From assembly GCA_016711485.1 (NCBI GenBank), contig JADJSX010000023.1, positions 248,001 to 312,000 on the forward strand: a stretch of DNA of 64,000 bases. The letters run 5' to 3'. Made by a program: the position numbers and the translations under genes. The notes under the pieces are model-generated. The model saw only the letters and a list, made by a program, of their open reading frames with translations. It was not told where the DNA came from and searched no databases. Shown one piece after another: positions 1 to 7,666 of the stretch. This DNA comes from Leptospiraceae bacterium (lineage in GTDB: Bacteria; Spirochaetota; Leptospiria; Leptospirales; Leptospiraceae). The first letter of the stretch is position 1, and the number at the start of each line of letters is the position of its first letter.

Positions 1-112
1 TCCTTATATAGGGGCTAATTTACATACTGCGCAAGATGTTGATAGAATGAGAGAGATTGGTTGGCTTGGTTTTTCTGCTCTTACGATTTCTATTGCAACA
101 TTTTATTTTTAG
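1..112 (+). CDS. C-terminal end of a probable membrane protein (partial)
   Basis: An open frame runs in from the left edge and stops at TAG 110-112, giving about 36 residues. The last 17 residues are hydrophobic (WLGFSALTISIATFYF), consistent with a C-terminal membrane helix. It lies 9 bases before the YceI-like gene, with an AGGAG motif between, so the two are probably co-transcribed. YceI-like genes often sit beside small membrane proteins such as cytochrome b561, but too little is visible to name this one. Confidence 0.55.
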   Translation, partial: PYIGANLHTAQDVDRMREIGWLGFSALTISIATFYF

Positions 113-121
113 GAGAATTTT

Positions 122-673
122 ATGAAACGACTTGTTTTATTAATAATTATTTTTACTTTTCATTCATCAGTAAATTCAGAGCCAGCGGATAAAGTGAATC
201 ATTTAAAAAATTGTATTAGAGTATACCTACTACACTCTTTCAAAAAAGTGACTGGTGTATGCACAACTCCAATTATAGAAGGATTAGAAATAGATTTTAA
301 ATCTGGGGAGTATGAAGTATTAAAGCCATTTTCAATTAGTTGTGATTTTAAAAATTTAAAATCTGGAAATAATAATCGTGACTCTCATATGTTAGAGATT
401 TTAAATTATCCAAAAGAGAATTTGATACAAATTCAAATTCTAAAAACGGAACGAAAAAATCAAAGTTATACCTTTGATGCGAAAATTATTTTAAATGGAA
501 TTAGTGATACAAAAGAAATCCAAGGCAATCTGAAAAAAAGTGAAAAGGAGGATTTAATTATTGAAGGCAATTTTCCTATTTCGTTATCCAAGTTTAAAGT
601 AGAACGTCCGTCTTTACTTTTTATTTCGATTCAAGATGAAATTTCAATTCGGTTTCAAGTGACATTGGAATAA
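122..673 (+). CDS. YceI-like periplasmic protein
   Basis: The 183-residue protein has an N-terminal signal peptide (MKRLVLLIIIFTFHSS, cleavage near residue 20). The body fits the YceI lipocalin-like fold: a 'DSHML' segment near residue 88 recalls the family's R-x-x-HM motif, followed by an 'ILNG' strand and a final 'F-I-S-x-x-K-F' and 'I-S-I-R-F' strand pair. YceI proteins bind long isoprenoid or amide lipids in the periplasm. The family's leading Arg/Asp motif is weak, so the ligand is unknown. Start supported by AGGAG 8 bases upstream. An FlgD/OmpA-type role is excluded by length and fold. Confidence 0.6.
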   Translation: MKRLVLLIIIFTFHSSVNSEPADKVNHLKNCIRVYLLHSFKKVTGVCTTPIIEGLEIDFKSGEYEVLKPFSISCDFKNLKSGNNNRDSHMLEILNYPKENLIQIQILKTERKNQSYTFDAKIILNGISDTKEIQGNLKKSEKEDLIIEGNFPISLSKFKVERPSLLFISIQDEISIRFQVTLE

Positions 674-710
674 TTTTATAACTCTACTTTTTCGTCTTTC
701 ATCGAATGTA

Positions 711-808
711 GTCAACTTAAGAACTAAACGTTGGACGATGACAAGTAGAATTGGAATCTTTGACTGTTATCTGGACAGGCAGGGATACCTGTCCTACCTT
801 AAGTTGAC
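711..808. repeat. Inverted-repeat-bounded element of 98 bp
   Basis: GTCAACTTAAG (711-721) is perfectly inverted as CTTAAGTTGAC (798-808). Inside lies a second perfect hairpin, GGACAGG 773-779 with CCTGTCC 788-794. A further GGAC/GTCC pair follows at 814-831. The whole can fold as a cruciform or nested stem-loop. It may be a small non-autonomous mobile element or a structured 3' region of the YceI gene. No second copy was seen in the window. Confidence 0.4.
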
Positions 809-888
809 AGCATTGGACAGCGGTTTAAGTCCATTTTCTAATTTTCCAGTGAAGATTTTGAGGAATTTTTTTTTGACTCAAAAAGAAG

Positions 889-914
889 AGGGGAAAAAAT
901 GCTTCCCCTTTTTG
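889..914 (+). terminator. Rho-independent terminator
   Basis: AGGGGAA (889-895) pairs with TTCCCCT (903-909) around a 7-base loop, followed by TTTTT. The A-run on the left side would also give a T-run on the minus strand, so it may work in both directions. It ends transcription of the YceI region. From 915 to 1173 I see no gene and no further clear signal. Confidence 0.6.
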
Positions 915-1173
915 TTGTAAAATGATTTTCTCTGCAAAATTCCTCTGAAGCATGCTCATTTGAACTAATAAAATCAGGGTTGAAATGAATTTTTTAATTT
1001 GTAATTAAAATGTAATAATTTCGAGATTCTTTAGACATAAAAACGTAATACTTTTGCAATTAATGAAACAGATAAGTAGGATAAGTGATAAATTACGATT
1101 ACGTAACTATTCAATTACAAAAAGAGTAAATCTCTTCTGCGAAATCGTTCAATCAAAAAGTAAAGGTATTAAA

Positions 1174-2875
1174 ATGAAACAGATTCAAATACTCACTTTC
1201 CTTACTTTCTTTTGTGCAAGTGCAAACTTAGTTATTGCGCAAACAGAAAAATCTGGCGGTGATGAAAAAAAAGTAAATTCAGTTTCTGAGCCGAGTGAAT
1301 CGGTTAAGCAGGTAAAAACTGAACAGGATACGACAAAGGATGAATTCAAAGATTTTTATGTAGATTCTGAAACTGGGCAAATATTTATGAAGCCAGGTCC
1401 CAATAGAACCAAGATCGATTATTCCAAACTCACTCCTCCAATACAAAATACGATAGTTGCTAAACCTGAAGACTCGCATAAAAAACTTACTATAAATGGA
1501 CGAATTCAATTTCGTGGTGAAGCGGGTAGCATTCAGTCTCCTTATAGTAATGGACATAGTGATTTTAATGCTCTAGATTGGAACTTTAGACGATTGCGTA
1601 TCGGGTCTAGGTATGACAGTGACTATTGGGGAATGAATATTCAACTTCGTATGGAGAATATGTTAAATAGAGTAGATACTGTTACTACAACTACAAACGT
1701 TGTCACGGGTGTAACTGATACAGGTGGGGTAATTACCACTACTACAACTCCAGTTGTGAGAACAGTTCGAATGAAGGATAATAGAGGTTATGTGCATGAA
1801 GCGTTTGGCTATGTAAAACATCCTTACGCTGGACTCCGATTTACCTTTGGACAAATTAATACTCAATTTACAAGGGAATACCTTCAGTCTTCAGCAAATT
1901 TCGTAACTCTAGAACGAAGTATCGTAACTAACGCTATACCTCAATTTGATTTAGGCGTGATGTTCTCCGCCAATCCTCTAAAGGAATTAGGAAAAAAATG
2001 GGAACATTATCTTCAGTTGAATTTTATGGTAGGAAATGGAAAGGGAGCAGGTGGGGATAATGGAACAGGTCGAAGACAGGATTTAACAACGTCTAATCGT
2101 TGGGGTACTACACTGATTTCGCCAACCTATTATTTTAGAGCACAATATAATATATTTGGCGGATTAAAAAATGCGGAAGGAAAAGAAGTCGCATGGACCG
2201 AGGGGGAAGAAATTTTTCAAAATGATATGAAATGGTCAATTGGTTTTGGTCGTGTAGAGACTAAAAATTTTCAACCAAATACGTTAGGTGTGCCTGAATA
2301 TACGCCTGGAAATACGCAAGTAATTAATTTACTAAATGGTCAACAATCTAACCCTGATCGTGGTAACAACTTCAGCAACTGTGAACAATATTGCGATGAC
2401 ACTTCCTAATTACAACGTTCAAAATAATGTAACTACACCAGGTCGTCCTAGTTTTGGATTGGTGGGACATACTTATGATTCTACTTTTACTTATAAAGGC
2501 GGTTATCTAAGTGGGGCATACACACGATTTACCGGTTCAGCTTCGAATGAATTGCGTGCTTGGCATACAACCATTGGTTACAATGTTAAATTTTGGGATA
2601 AGTATTATATTATGCCAGTTTTAAAATACGAAGAAATTGCAGGAGATTTTCATAGAGATGGAAACAGTCATAATCCGAATGATATATTGAAAATATATTG
2701 GGCTGGTATTAATCTTTACGGAGATAAAAATAATTTTAAAGCTCAACTCTATTATCAAGTTTTAGGAAACAAATTTGATGTAAATCCGAATACCGGAAAT
2801 TACACAGCGATTGATGATAGAAGAATTTATTTACAACTTCAGGGAAATTTTGCAACAGGAGTGTCTTTACACTAA
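1174..2875 (+). pseudogene. OprO/OprP-like porin, split by a frameshift
   Basis: Two frames together encode one outer-membrane beta-barrel. The first (to stop 2407-2409) begins with a signal peptide MKQIQILTF...VIAQ, then a proline-rich linker and barrel strands ending in aromatic residues. The second continues to 2875 with the same strand pattern (LVGHTYDSTFTYKGGYLSGA, later KIYWAGINLYGD). Joining them near 2382 by skipping one base gives a smooth barrel of about 567 residues. The layout (linker, 'GRIQFRGE' first strand, charged loops) resembles phosphate-selective porins O/P. The start at 1174 is preferred over 1054 because it has an AAAGG site and begins the signal peptide. Either a real mutation or a one-base sequence error. 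Confidence 0.65.
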
Positions 2876-2891
2876 AGACAAAAAGGATAGG

Positions 2892-3392
2892 ATGAAAAAA
2901 ATGAAAATAATATCTAAGAAAATATTTCTATTAACTTTTGCACTCATACTTACAGTTGGTTGCATAAAGAGTAAAAAACAAGATAGGAGCGGATTAGAGT
3001 CATTAGTCATTAATAATATACTTAATGGAACTGCTTCTGATAAATACAATAATGGTTCATTAGTTATATTAACCAGAGCTGACTTATCCAATTTATCTTT
3101 TACCGGTCAATGTTTTGATACATTTACTTTGTCTGGAGTGGCTGTTAGTCCAAGTAATTACTATAATACTATTGCTGGAGGAGGAGGGGGGCTATTAAAT
3201 AATGATTATAAAAAGTATGCCCTATCTACTTCTAATTGTGCTGCACTTAGTTTTACGGGAACAACTAATACAGGATTTGGTTCTTCATCACAGAGACCGA
3301 ATTCAGAACAAGATTTAACTTTTAAAATGTATTCTTGTGATCCAAATAATAATCCCTGCTCCAAAACGGCGATCACTGCCGCAGGTTTCTAA
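2892..3392 (+). CDS. Putative lipoprotein
   Basis: The 166-residue product opens with a lipoprotein signal peptide: MKKMKIISKK, a hydrophobic stretch, then lipobox LTVGC near residue 20. The mature part is rich in Ser, Thr, Asn and Gly, has a run of five glycines, and carries cysteines that could form disulfides. No family is recognised. It starts 16 bases after the porin frame ends, with AAAGGATAGG as ribosome site, so it probably forms an operon with the porin. A strong hairpin terminator follows at 3401. Confidence 0.7.
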   Translation: MKKMKIISKKIFLLTFALILTVGCIKSKKQDRSGLESLVINNILNGTASDKYNNGSLVILTRADLSNLSFTGQCFDTFTLSGVAVSPSNYYNTIAGGGGGLLNNDYKKYALSTSNCAALSFTGTTNTGFGSSSQRPNSEQDLTFKMYSCDPNNNPCSKTAITAAGF

Positions 3393-3400
3393 TTTTTGTG

Positions 3401-3454
3401 AAATTTGTAGTGTGCGGTTTTAAAATTGAGCGACAGCACACTACAAATTTTTTT
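3401..3454 (+). terminator. Rho-independent terminator with 14-bp stem
   Basis: AAATTTGTAGTGTG (3401-3414) is perfectly complementary to CACACTACAAATTT (3437-3450), with a 22-base loop and a TTTT tail. It closes the porin-lipoprotein operon. The long stem also flanks the start region of the next gene at 3466. Confidence 0.7.
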
Positions 3455-3465
3455 AATGAATTTGT

Positions 3466-3951
3466 ATGAAAAGAATTAGGTTAGTTTTTGTTGTTTTATT
3501 ATTTAGCTGTACTTCCTTTGTTAAATCCCCTCCCCAATTTAAAGTAGATTCTTATAGAGAATCGGATTTACAAGTTTTAAAGTCAAAGATTCCGGGGGCT
3601 GGAAATGGCGTTTTTACAAAAGTTAATTTACCTACTGGAGAAACTCTCGGTCCTTATACGGGTCGATTCATTTCGGATGCTGAACATATAAAACTTTCTG
3701 AAAGAGATGAATGGCAGTATTTGATGGGTTTGGAAGATTGTGTTACGAAGTATACCAATGGGTACAAAGTAATCGATGGTCGTGGTGGAAGTATTATGAC
3801 AATTATTAATTATGCTCCGAAGGAATTGCAAAATGTGCGTTATCATAAAATTTGCGAACCTCCCTTTGTTCAAATCGTTACAACAAAACCAGTTAAAGCA
3901 GGTGAAGAATTGTATGTAGATTATGAATGGATTATATTTATGATTTTATGA
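3466..3951 (+). CDS. Lipoprotein with a PR/SET-like domain
   Basis: 161 residues. Residues 1-15 form a lipoprotein signal (lipobox LLFSC), so the protein should be exported and lipidated. From about residue 25 there is a SET-type fold: 'IPGAGNGVFT', 'GPYTGRF' and the closing 'AGEELYVDYEW'. The order and spacing (GPYxGR, then a YxxG-K-IDG strand, then INYA, then a final G-EL-V-Y) look more like the PR/SET subtype of vertebrate PRDM proteins than the usual bacterial SET with a NHS motif. SET domains methylate lysine using S-adenosylmethionine, which is not expected outside the cytoplasm; it may bind rather than catalyse. Flanked by a terminator and a decayed region, consistent with acquired DNA. 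Confidence 0.65.
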   Translation: MKRIRLVFVVLLFSCTSFVKSPPQFKVDSYRESDLQVLKSKIPGAGNGVFTKVNLPTGETLGPYTGRFISDAEHIKLSERDEWQYLMGLEDCVTKYTNGYKVIDGRGGSIMTIINYAPKELQNVRYHKICEPPFVQIVTTKPVKAGEELYVDYEWIIFMIL

Positions 3952-3999
3952 GATCCTGAAGTAAAAAATACTTTGAGAAAAAAGTAAAAAATAAGGGAA

Positions 4000-4280
4000 T
4001 TATTTATTTTCCACAACTTCCGCAATGGAAATTTTTAATCCTTCGATAACTTTGGACTCGAGAAAATCTCCTTCTTCATAAACAACTCTTGTATCCCATT
4101 TTGTATTTGCGTTTATGTTCTCACGGACTTCAATTTGTTTAGCGTTAGCGTATACTAACCATAATTCTCTAACGTCTAACGCTTCATAAATATCAACTAA
4201 AATACTCCATTTATCAATTCCATTTTAGAAAAATCTTTTGGGTCTGGAAGAGCAAAGAACTCATCCAAGGTATAGGTCTT
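4000..4280 (-). pseudogene. Uma2-family endonuclease relic with internal deletion
   Basis: Read on the minus strand, 4280 to about 4203 encodes an N-terminal piece (KTYTLDEFFALPDPKDFSKM, then ELINGVF) typical of Uma2 (DUF820) nucleases. After a stop and frame change, about 4198 to 4000 encodes the usual C-terminal half (EALDVRELWLVYANAKQIEV ... IAEVVENK, stop 4002-4000). The catalytic middle third is missing and there is no start codon at the right-hand end. It is a dead copy. Uma2 genes are numerous in Leptospira and cyanobacteria, so a relic is not surprising. Confidence 0.6.
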
Positions 4281-4281
4281 G

Positions 4282-4763
4282 ACTAGAGGAGAGGAAGTTA
4301 TTTACAGATTAGGTGGGAGGTTATTTACGGAATATGCAATAAAAGGAAAAATGCTTGCTTTAAAGCCAGAAGATTTTATTATAAGGGAAGGGTTATTGTA
4401 AATGAAAGAAGAAACTTTTTTAGGCGAAGATGTTCTTATTCACAGGGCTGTATGCTCTTATGAAATCTCTCGGTCCCGCCCTGACCAAGCGCTTTTTATC
4501 CTTAAATAACAATCGCAAACGAATAGAATCTGTTAAGAGACACAAACAGTGGCAAAATAATCTTAACCGTAAGAATTTTTTGAGAGAGGTTTTGGCTTAA
4601 TAAGCACTTTCAATTCCAATATACATGCGATACATCTAATCTAAGTTCTCGGCTAGGTTCAGAGATAGGTAGAAAAATAGGTTTCGAAACTTATATAAAA
4701 AGATTACCAATGTTTGCAGCTATGGTAGAACCTATCTTTGAACCTATTACAAGTGTATCGTAA
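4282..4763 (+). pseudogene. Decayed coding remnants of unknown origin
   Basis: Three short plus-strand frames follow one another without overlap. About 4282-4401 reads ...YRLGGRLFTEYAIKGKMLAL... to a stop. 4430-4600 is a 56-codon frame starting MFLFTGLYALMKSLGPALTK and ending in a basic tail. About 4640-4763 reads ...SEIGRKIGFETYIKRLPMFA... to a stop. All look protein-like but lack a complete gene structure. I do not recognise the parent families. Together with the Uma2 relic they mark 4000-4763 as a region of gene loss. Confidence 0.35.
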
Positions 4764-4822
4764 ATACAATCGCCATGCGAAGCTCTAGTTCTTGAGACTC
4801 CCAGTATAGCTCAGTTGCTGGG

Positions 4823-4996
4823 CAACGTCATTAAGTTAATAAAACAGAAAAAAAATTAACCACATTATGTTGCGACCCTTAGGAAGCAACATTGAGTTCA
4901 GGCGCGAAGAACACGAAGAAAAGAGAAGATTACATTGAAAATCCTTCGTGAACTTCGTGCTCTTCGTGGTTAGAAATCCTTAACTTTATGACATTG
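4823..4996. mobile_element. MITE-like repeat, family R1, copy 1
   Basis: The element is bounded by CAACGTCATTAAGTTAA (4823-4839) and TTAACTTTATGACATTG (4980-4996), inverted with two mismatches. Its inside (ACCAC, GCGCGAAGAACACGAAG, GAAAATCCTTCGTGAACTTC, CTTCGTGGTTAG) matches copy 2 at 47591-47740 in the opposite orientation. It differs by a 38-bp insert at 4864-4901. It encodes no transposase. Such CACGAAG-rich repeats occur in many bacterial genomes; here the perfect termini of copy 2 suggest trans-mobilisation. Confidence 0.65.
4864..4901 (+). repeat. Micro-element R3 inserted in R1 copy 1
   Basis: The 38-bp segment ATTATGTTGCG...GCAACATTGAGTTCAG contains the palindrome TGTTGC/GCAACA around CCCTTAGGA. 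It is absent from R1 copy 2, which has GAAGG at this place, so it looks like an insertion. Related copies lie at 33217-33251 (reverse), 48409-48446 and, more diverged, 47984-48028. Confidence 0.55.
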
Positions 4997-5090
4997 AGTT
5001 GATGGGAATATGCAATGGGTGGAAATTTCGGGAGTGACAGCGAGTAATATCCCGTTACATAGAACTCATGTTAAAAAACTATCGTTTTTT

Positions 5091-5122
5091 TATCGGTGTT
5101 CATCCGTGTCTATCGGTGGTAA
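5091..5122. repeat. Common ATCGGTG-type interspersed repeat
   Basis: The segment TATCGGTGTTCATCCGTGTC followed by TATCGGTGGT is a sequence type seen scattered in many unrelated bacterial genomes. It contains short direct repeats of ATCGGTG. Nothing suggests coding. From 4997 to 5195 I see only this repeat and a small CGGGA/TCCCG hairpin near 5028-5055. Confidence 0.4.
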
Positions 5123-5195
5123 TCTTCAATATGTGACATAAGGGTAAGTTTGTCGGTAGATATGGAAAATCCCTTTAAATAAATTTAAAAAAGCC

Positions 5196-5222
5196 TAATC
5201 TTATCAAGCGAGACGCCGATTG
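5196..5222 (+). promoter_or_regulatory. Sigma-28 (FliA)-like promoter of the flagellar operon
   Basis: TAATCTTA (5196-5203), an 11-base spacer, then GCCGATTG (5215-5222). The E. coli FliA consensus is TAAAGTTT-N11-GCCGATAA; the match is 5/8 and 6/8 with the exact spacing. Transcription would start near 5229, just at the AAAAGGG ribosome site of flgN. This fits late flagellar (hook-filament junction) genes. Confidence 0.5.
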
Positions 5223-5240
5223 AAAATAAAAGGGTGTACT

Positions 5241-5741
5241 GTGAAAATGAAACTTGAACAATTAGAAGCTGCATTCAAAGAAGAAATAAATATCTATAAA
5301 AGCCTACTTATCTTGGAAACAAGCAAAAAAGAAGCTATTCTGCGCTCCAATGGAAAACATTTGGAGAATTATACCAAACAGACTTCGATGATGATGAATA
5401 CTCTCACTAATGTCGAAGCCAAAAGAACTAACTTGGTAAATGATTTTTTTGCCAATGAAAAAGATGCGGCAGTTGTTCCGACTGTAACAGAATTTTTAAA
5501 TCGTTTGGACAAAGTTACCCTCGCCAAATTTAAACCGCTTACAAATGATTTAAAATTTGTAGTAATGGATTTGAAAGAAAAAATAACCGTAAATGAAGAA
5601 TTACTCAAATCAAAGTTAGATATTTTTAGTCTTTCGATTGACGCATTAAAAACAGCAAGTGAATCCCCAGTTTCCGAATTGTACGGAGACAATAGCAAAT
5701 CAAAATCACGCACTAACGTAATGTTAAACATGAGAGCATAA
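5241..5741 (+). CDS. flgN: FlgN-like flagellar export chaperone
   Basis: About 166 residues, almost entirely alpha-helical and charged, directly upstream of flgK and flgL. FlgN chaperones hold the hook-filament junction proteins FlgK and FlgL in the cytoplasm before type III export. Sequence similarity within the family is low, so the call rests on size, helical content (EQLEAAFKEEINIYKSLLIL near the N-terminus) and position. GTG 5241 is chosen because AAAAGGG lies 6 bases upstream; ATG 5247 and TTG 5220 are alternatives, and TTG 5220 falls inside the putative -10 box. The start of flgK follows 11 bases later. Confidence 0.7.
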   Translation: MKMKLEQLEAAFKEEINIYKSLLILETSKKEAILRSNGKHLENYTKQTSMMMNTLTNVEAKRTNLVNDFFANEKDAAVVPTVTEFLNRLDKVTLAKFKPLTNDLKFVVMDLKEKITVNEELLKSKLDIFSLSIDALKTASESPVSELYGDNSKSKSRTNVMLNMRA

Positions 5742-5752
5742 GGAGAAAAATT

Positions 5753-7663
5753 ATGGGTTCTACATTTTCAGGTCTAGAAGTTGGTAAAAAAGGATTATCC
5801 GTTCATCAACAAGCTCTACATACTACGGGTCATAATATTTCAAATGCAGATAATAAGAATTATGCGCGTCAACGTGTGCAAATCACCGCCGCAGAACCAA
5901 TGTATGATCCTTCTTTAAATCGTGCGATGGTTGCTGGTCAAATTGGACAAGGCTCTAAAGTTCCGGAGATCGAAAGAATTAGAGATAGTTTCATAGATGA
6001 TAGAATCCAGGAGACAAGTTCTAATAAGGATTATTGGTCTGCACGTAATGATTATCTTTATCGAATCGAAATGATTTTTAATGAGCCGGGTGGAATGACT
6101 CTTCGCGGACAAATGGACCAATTCTGGTCTGCATGGGAAGAACTTGCCAATTACCCCGATGAAAGTGCTCACCGCTCTGTCGTAAAAGAAAAAGCGATCG
6201 GACTTGGAAATCGAATTGAGGATACTTACCGTAAACTCACACAACTCCAAGACCAAGCAAATAAAGAAGTAGAATCTAAAACCAACCAACTGAATTTATA
6301 TGGCGATAGCATACGCGCGTTAAATGAAAAAATCCAAAAGGCAGAGGCACTTGGTGACAGACCAAATGACTTGTATGACAAACGAGATGGACTTTTACAG
6401 GAATTATCTGAACTAGTAGACATTAATATTGGAAGAAGCGATAAAGACGAGTTCATGGTTTTTATTGGTCAACAAATCTTTGTCCAAGGCTCCAAAAAAG
6501 AAAATGTTGAAATGATTGGAAATCCTGAAAACGAGGGAAAATTAAAACTCGTTTGGGAACGTGACGGCAAAGACGTATTACTCAGAAGTGGTCGTTTGCA
6601 AGGTTTAATTGAAGTTCGTGATTTTGTATTACGTGAAAAAATTAATAATGTAGATACATTTGCCATTAACCTCACAGACACAGTCAACGAAATTCATAAA
6701 GACGGATTTGGAATGAATGGAAAAACGAATCTCAATTTCTTCCAACCTCGTGACCTTGCTCTAAATTCCAATGCAGAGTATGATACCGATGGAGATGGAG
6801 TTAATGACAAAACAGCGATTTACCGCGTAACCGGTCGCACAACGCTTGATGCGGATAGACCAATCGCAATTTCTGGAACAATTACAATTCAAAAAAACGA
6901 TGAGAAGTCTACCCAAGTTTTAATTCCGTATAATGTAGATGATACTTTAAACGATGTAATCAAAAGAATCAACCGCTCGGAAGCAGGAGTGGTTGCATTT
7001 ATGAACCACGACAATCAACTTGTATTGAAAGGCGTTGTCGCTGAAAATAATATCCGTGAAAACTTCATGATTCGTCACTTGGAAGATTCTGGAAATCTTC
7101 TAGTTGGTATGACTGGAATTTTAAACGGAAGTGGAACGGCTGGATCGTTTGACTATAATCGTTTAGGCGAAATTTCTAAACTACAAGCTCCACCCCAAGA
7201 TATAACCTTTACTCCACAATTTCATCCTGCTGCCTTTGTTCGTATTTCTGATGATATTGCGAATAACGTTAATAATATTGCCGCGGCTCGTGGGAAAGAT
7301 GTTGGTGGAACTGGCGATTACAATAAGGCGAACGGACAAAAGGATGGATCGAATGCTCTCCTTGTCGCAAGTTTTCTAAGAGACAAACCGATGATGGTGA
7401 ATTACGATCAGAATTTTGCTGACTTTTACAATGGTATGATTTCTAAAATCGGAACCGAAGCCCGCGAGTCAAAACAAGAGCTTGGAACCCAAGTGGCCCT
7501 TCTAAATGAGTTCGAAAAACTTCGTCAATCTGTAATGGGTGTTAACCTCGACGAAGAAATGGCGAATATGGTACAATACCAACATTCTTACAACGCTGCG
7601 GCTAAGATGATAAATGTGCAAAACGAAATGTTAGATGTTCTTATCAATAGACTAGGAGTATAA
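5753..7663 (+). CDS. flgK: Flagellar hook-associated protein 1
   Basis: 636 residues. The N-terminus (STFSGLEVGKKGLSVHQQAL, then HTTGHNISNADNKNYARQRV) is the classic flagellar rod/hook helix found in FlgK. The C-terminus (LDEEMANMVQYQHSYNAAAK, then MINVQNEMLDVLINRLGV) is the matching D0 helix. The variable middle domain (residues 200-520) is longer than in short FlgKs. FlgK forms the first junction ring between hook and filament; in spirochaetes this is in the periplasm. AAGGAG lies 8 bases before ATG. It precedes flgL by only 3 bases. Confidence 0.97.
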   Translation: MGSTFSGLEVGKKGLSVHQQALHTTGHNISNADNKNYARQRVQITAAEPMYDPSLNRAMVAGQIGQGSKVPEIERIRDSFIDDRIQETSSNKDYWSARNDYLYRIEMIFNEPGGMTLRGQMDQFWSAWEELANYPDESAHRSVVKEKAIGLGNRIEDTYRKLTQLQDQANKEVESKTNQLNLYGDSIRALNEKIQKAEALGDRPNDLYDKRDGLLQELSELVDINIGRSDKDEFMVFIGQQIFVQGSKKENVEMIGNPENEGKLKLVWERDGKDVLLRSGRLQGLIEVRDFVLREKINNVDTFAINLTDTVNEIHKDGFGMNGKTNLNFFQPRDLALNSNAEYDTDGDGVNDKTAIYRVTGRTTLDADRPIAISGTITIQKNDEKSTQVLIPYNVDDTLNDVIKRINRSEAGVVAFMNHDNQLVLKGVVAENNIRENFMIRHLEDSGNLLVGMTGILNGSGTAGSFDYNRLGEISKLQAPPQDITFTPQFHPAAFVRISDDIANNVNNIAAARGKDVGGTGDYNKANGQKDGSNALLVASFLRDKPMMVNYDQNFADFYNGMISKIGTEARESKQELGTQVALLNEFEKLRQSVMGVNLDEEMANMVQYQHSYNAAAKMINVQNEMLDVLINRLGV

Positions 7664-7666
7664 TCT

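Noticed and set aside
738..920. 60-codon plus frame after the YceI gene
   Set aside because: It spans the inverted-repeat element and the terminator at 889-914, has no ribosome site, and its product has no coherent composition.
4801..4830. TATAGCTCAGTTGCTGGGCA, resembling a tRNA D-arm
   Set aside because: No acceptor or T-arm (GGTTCRA) pairing within 80 bases.
4823..4996. CACGAAG direct repeats as a CRISPR or operator array
   Set aside because: No spacers and the whole unit has inverted ends, so it is a MITE-like element.
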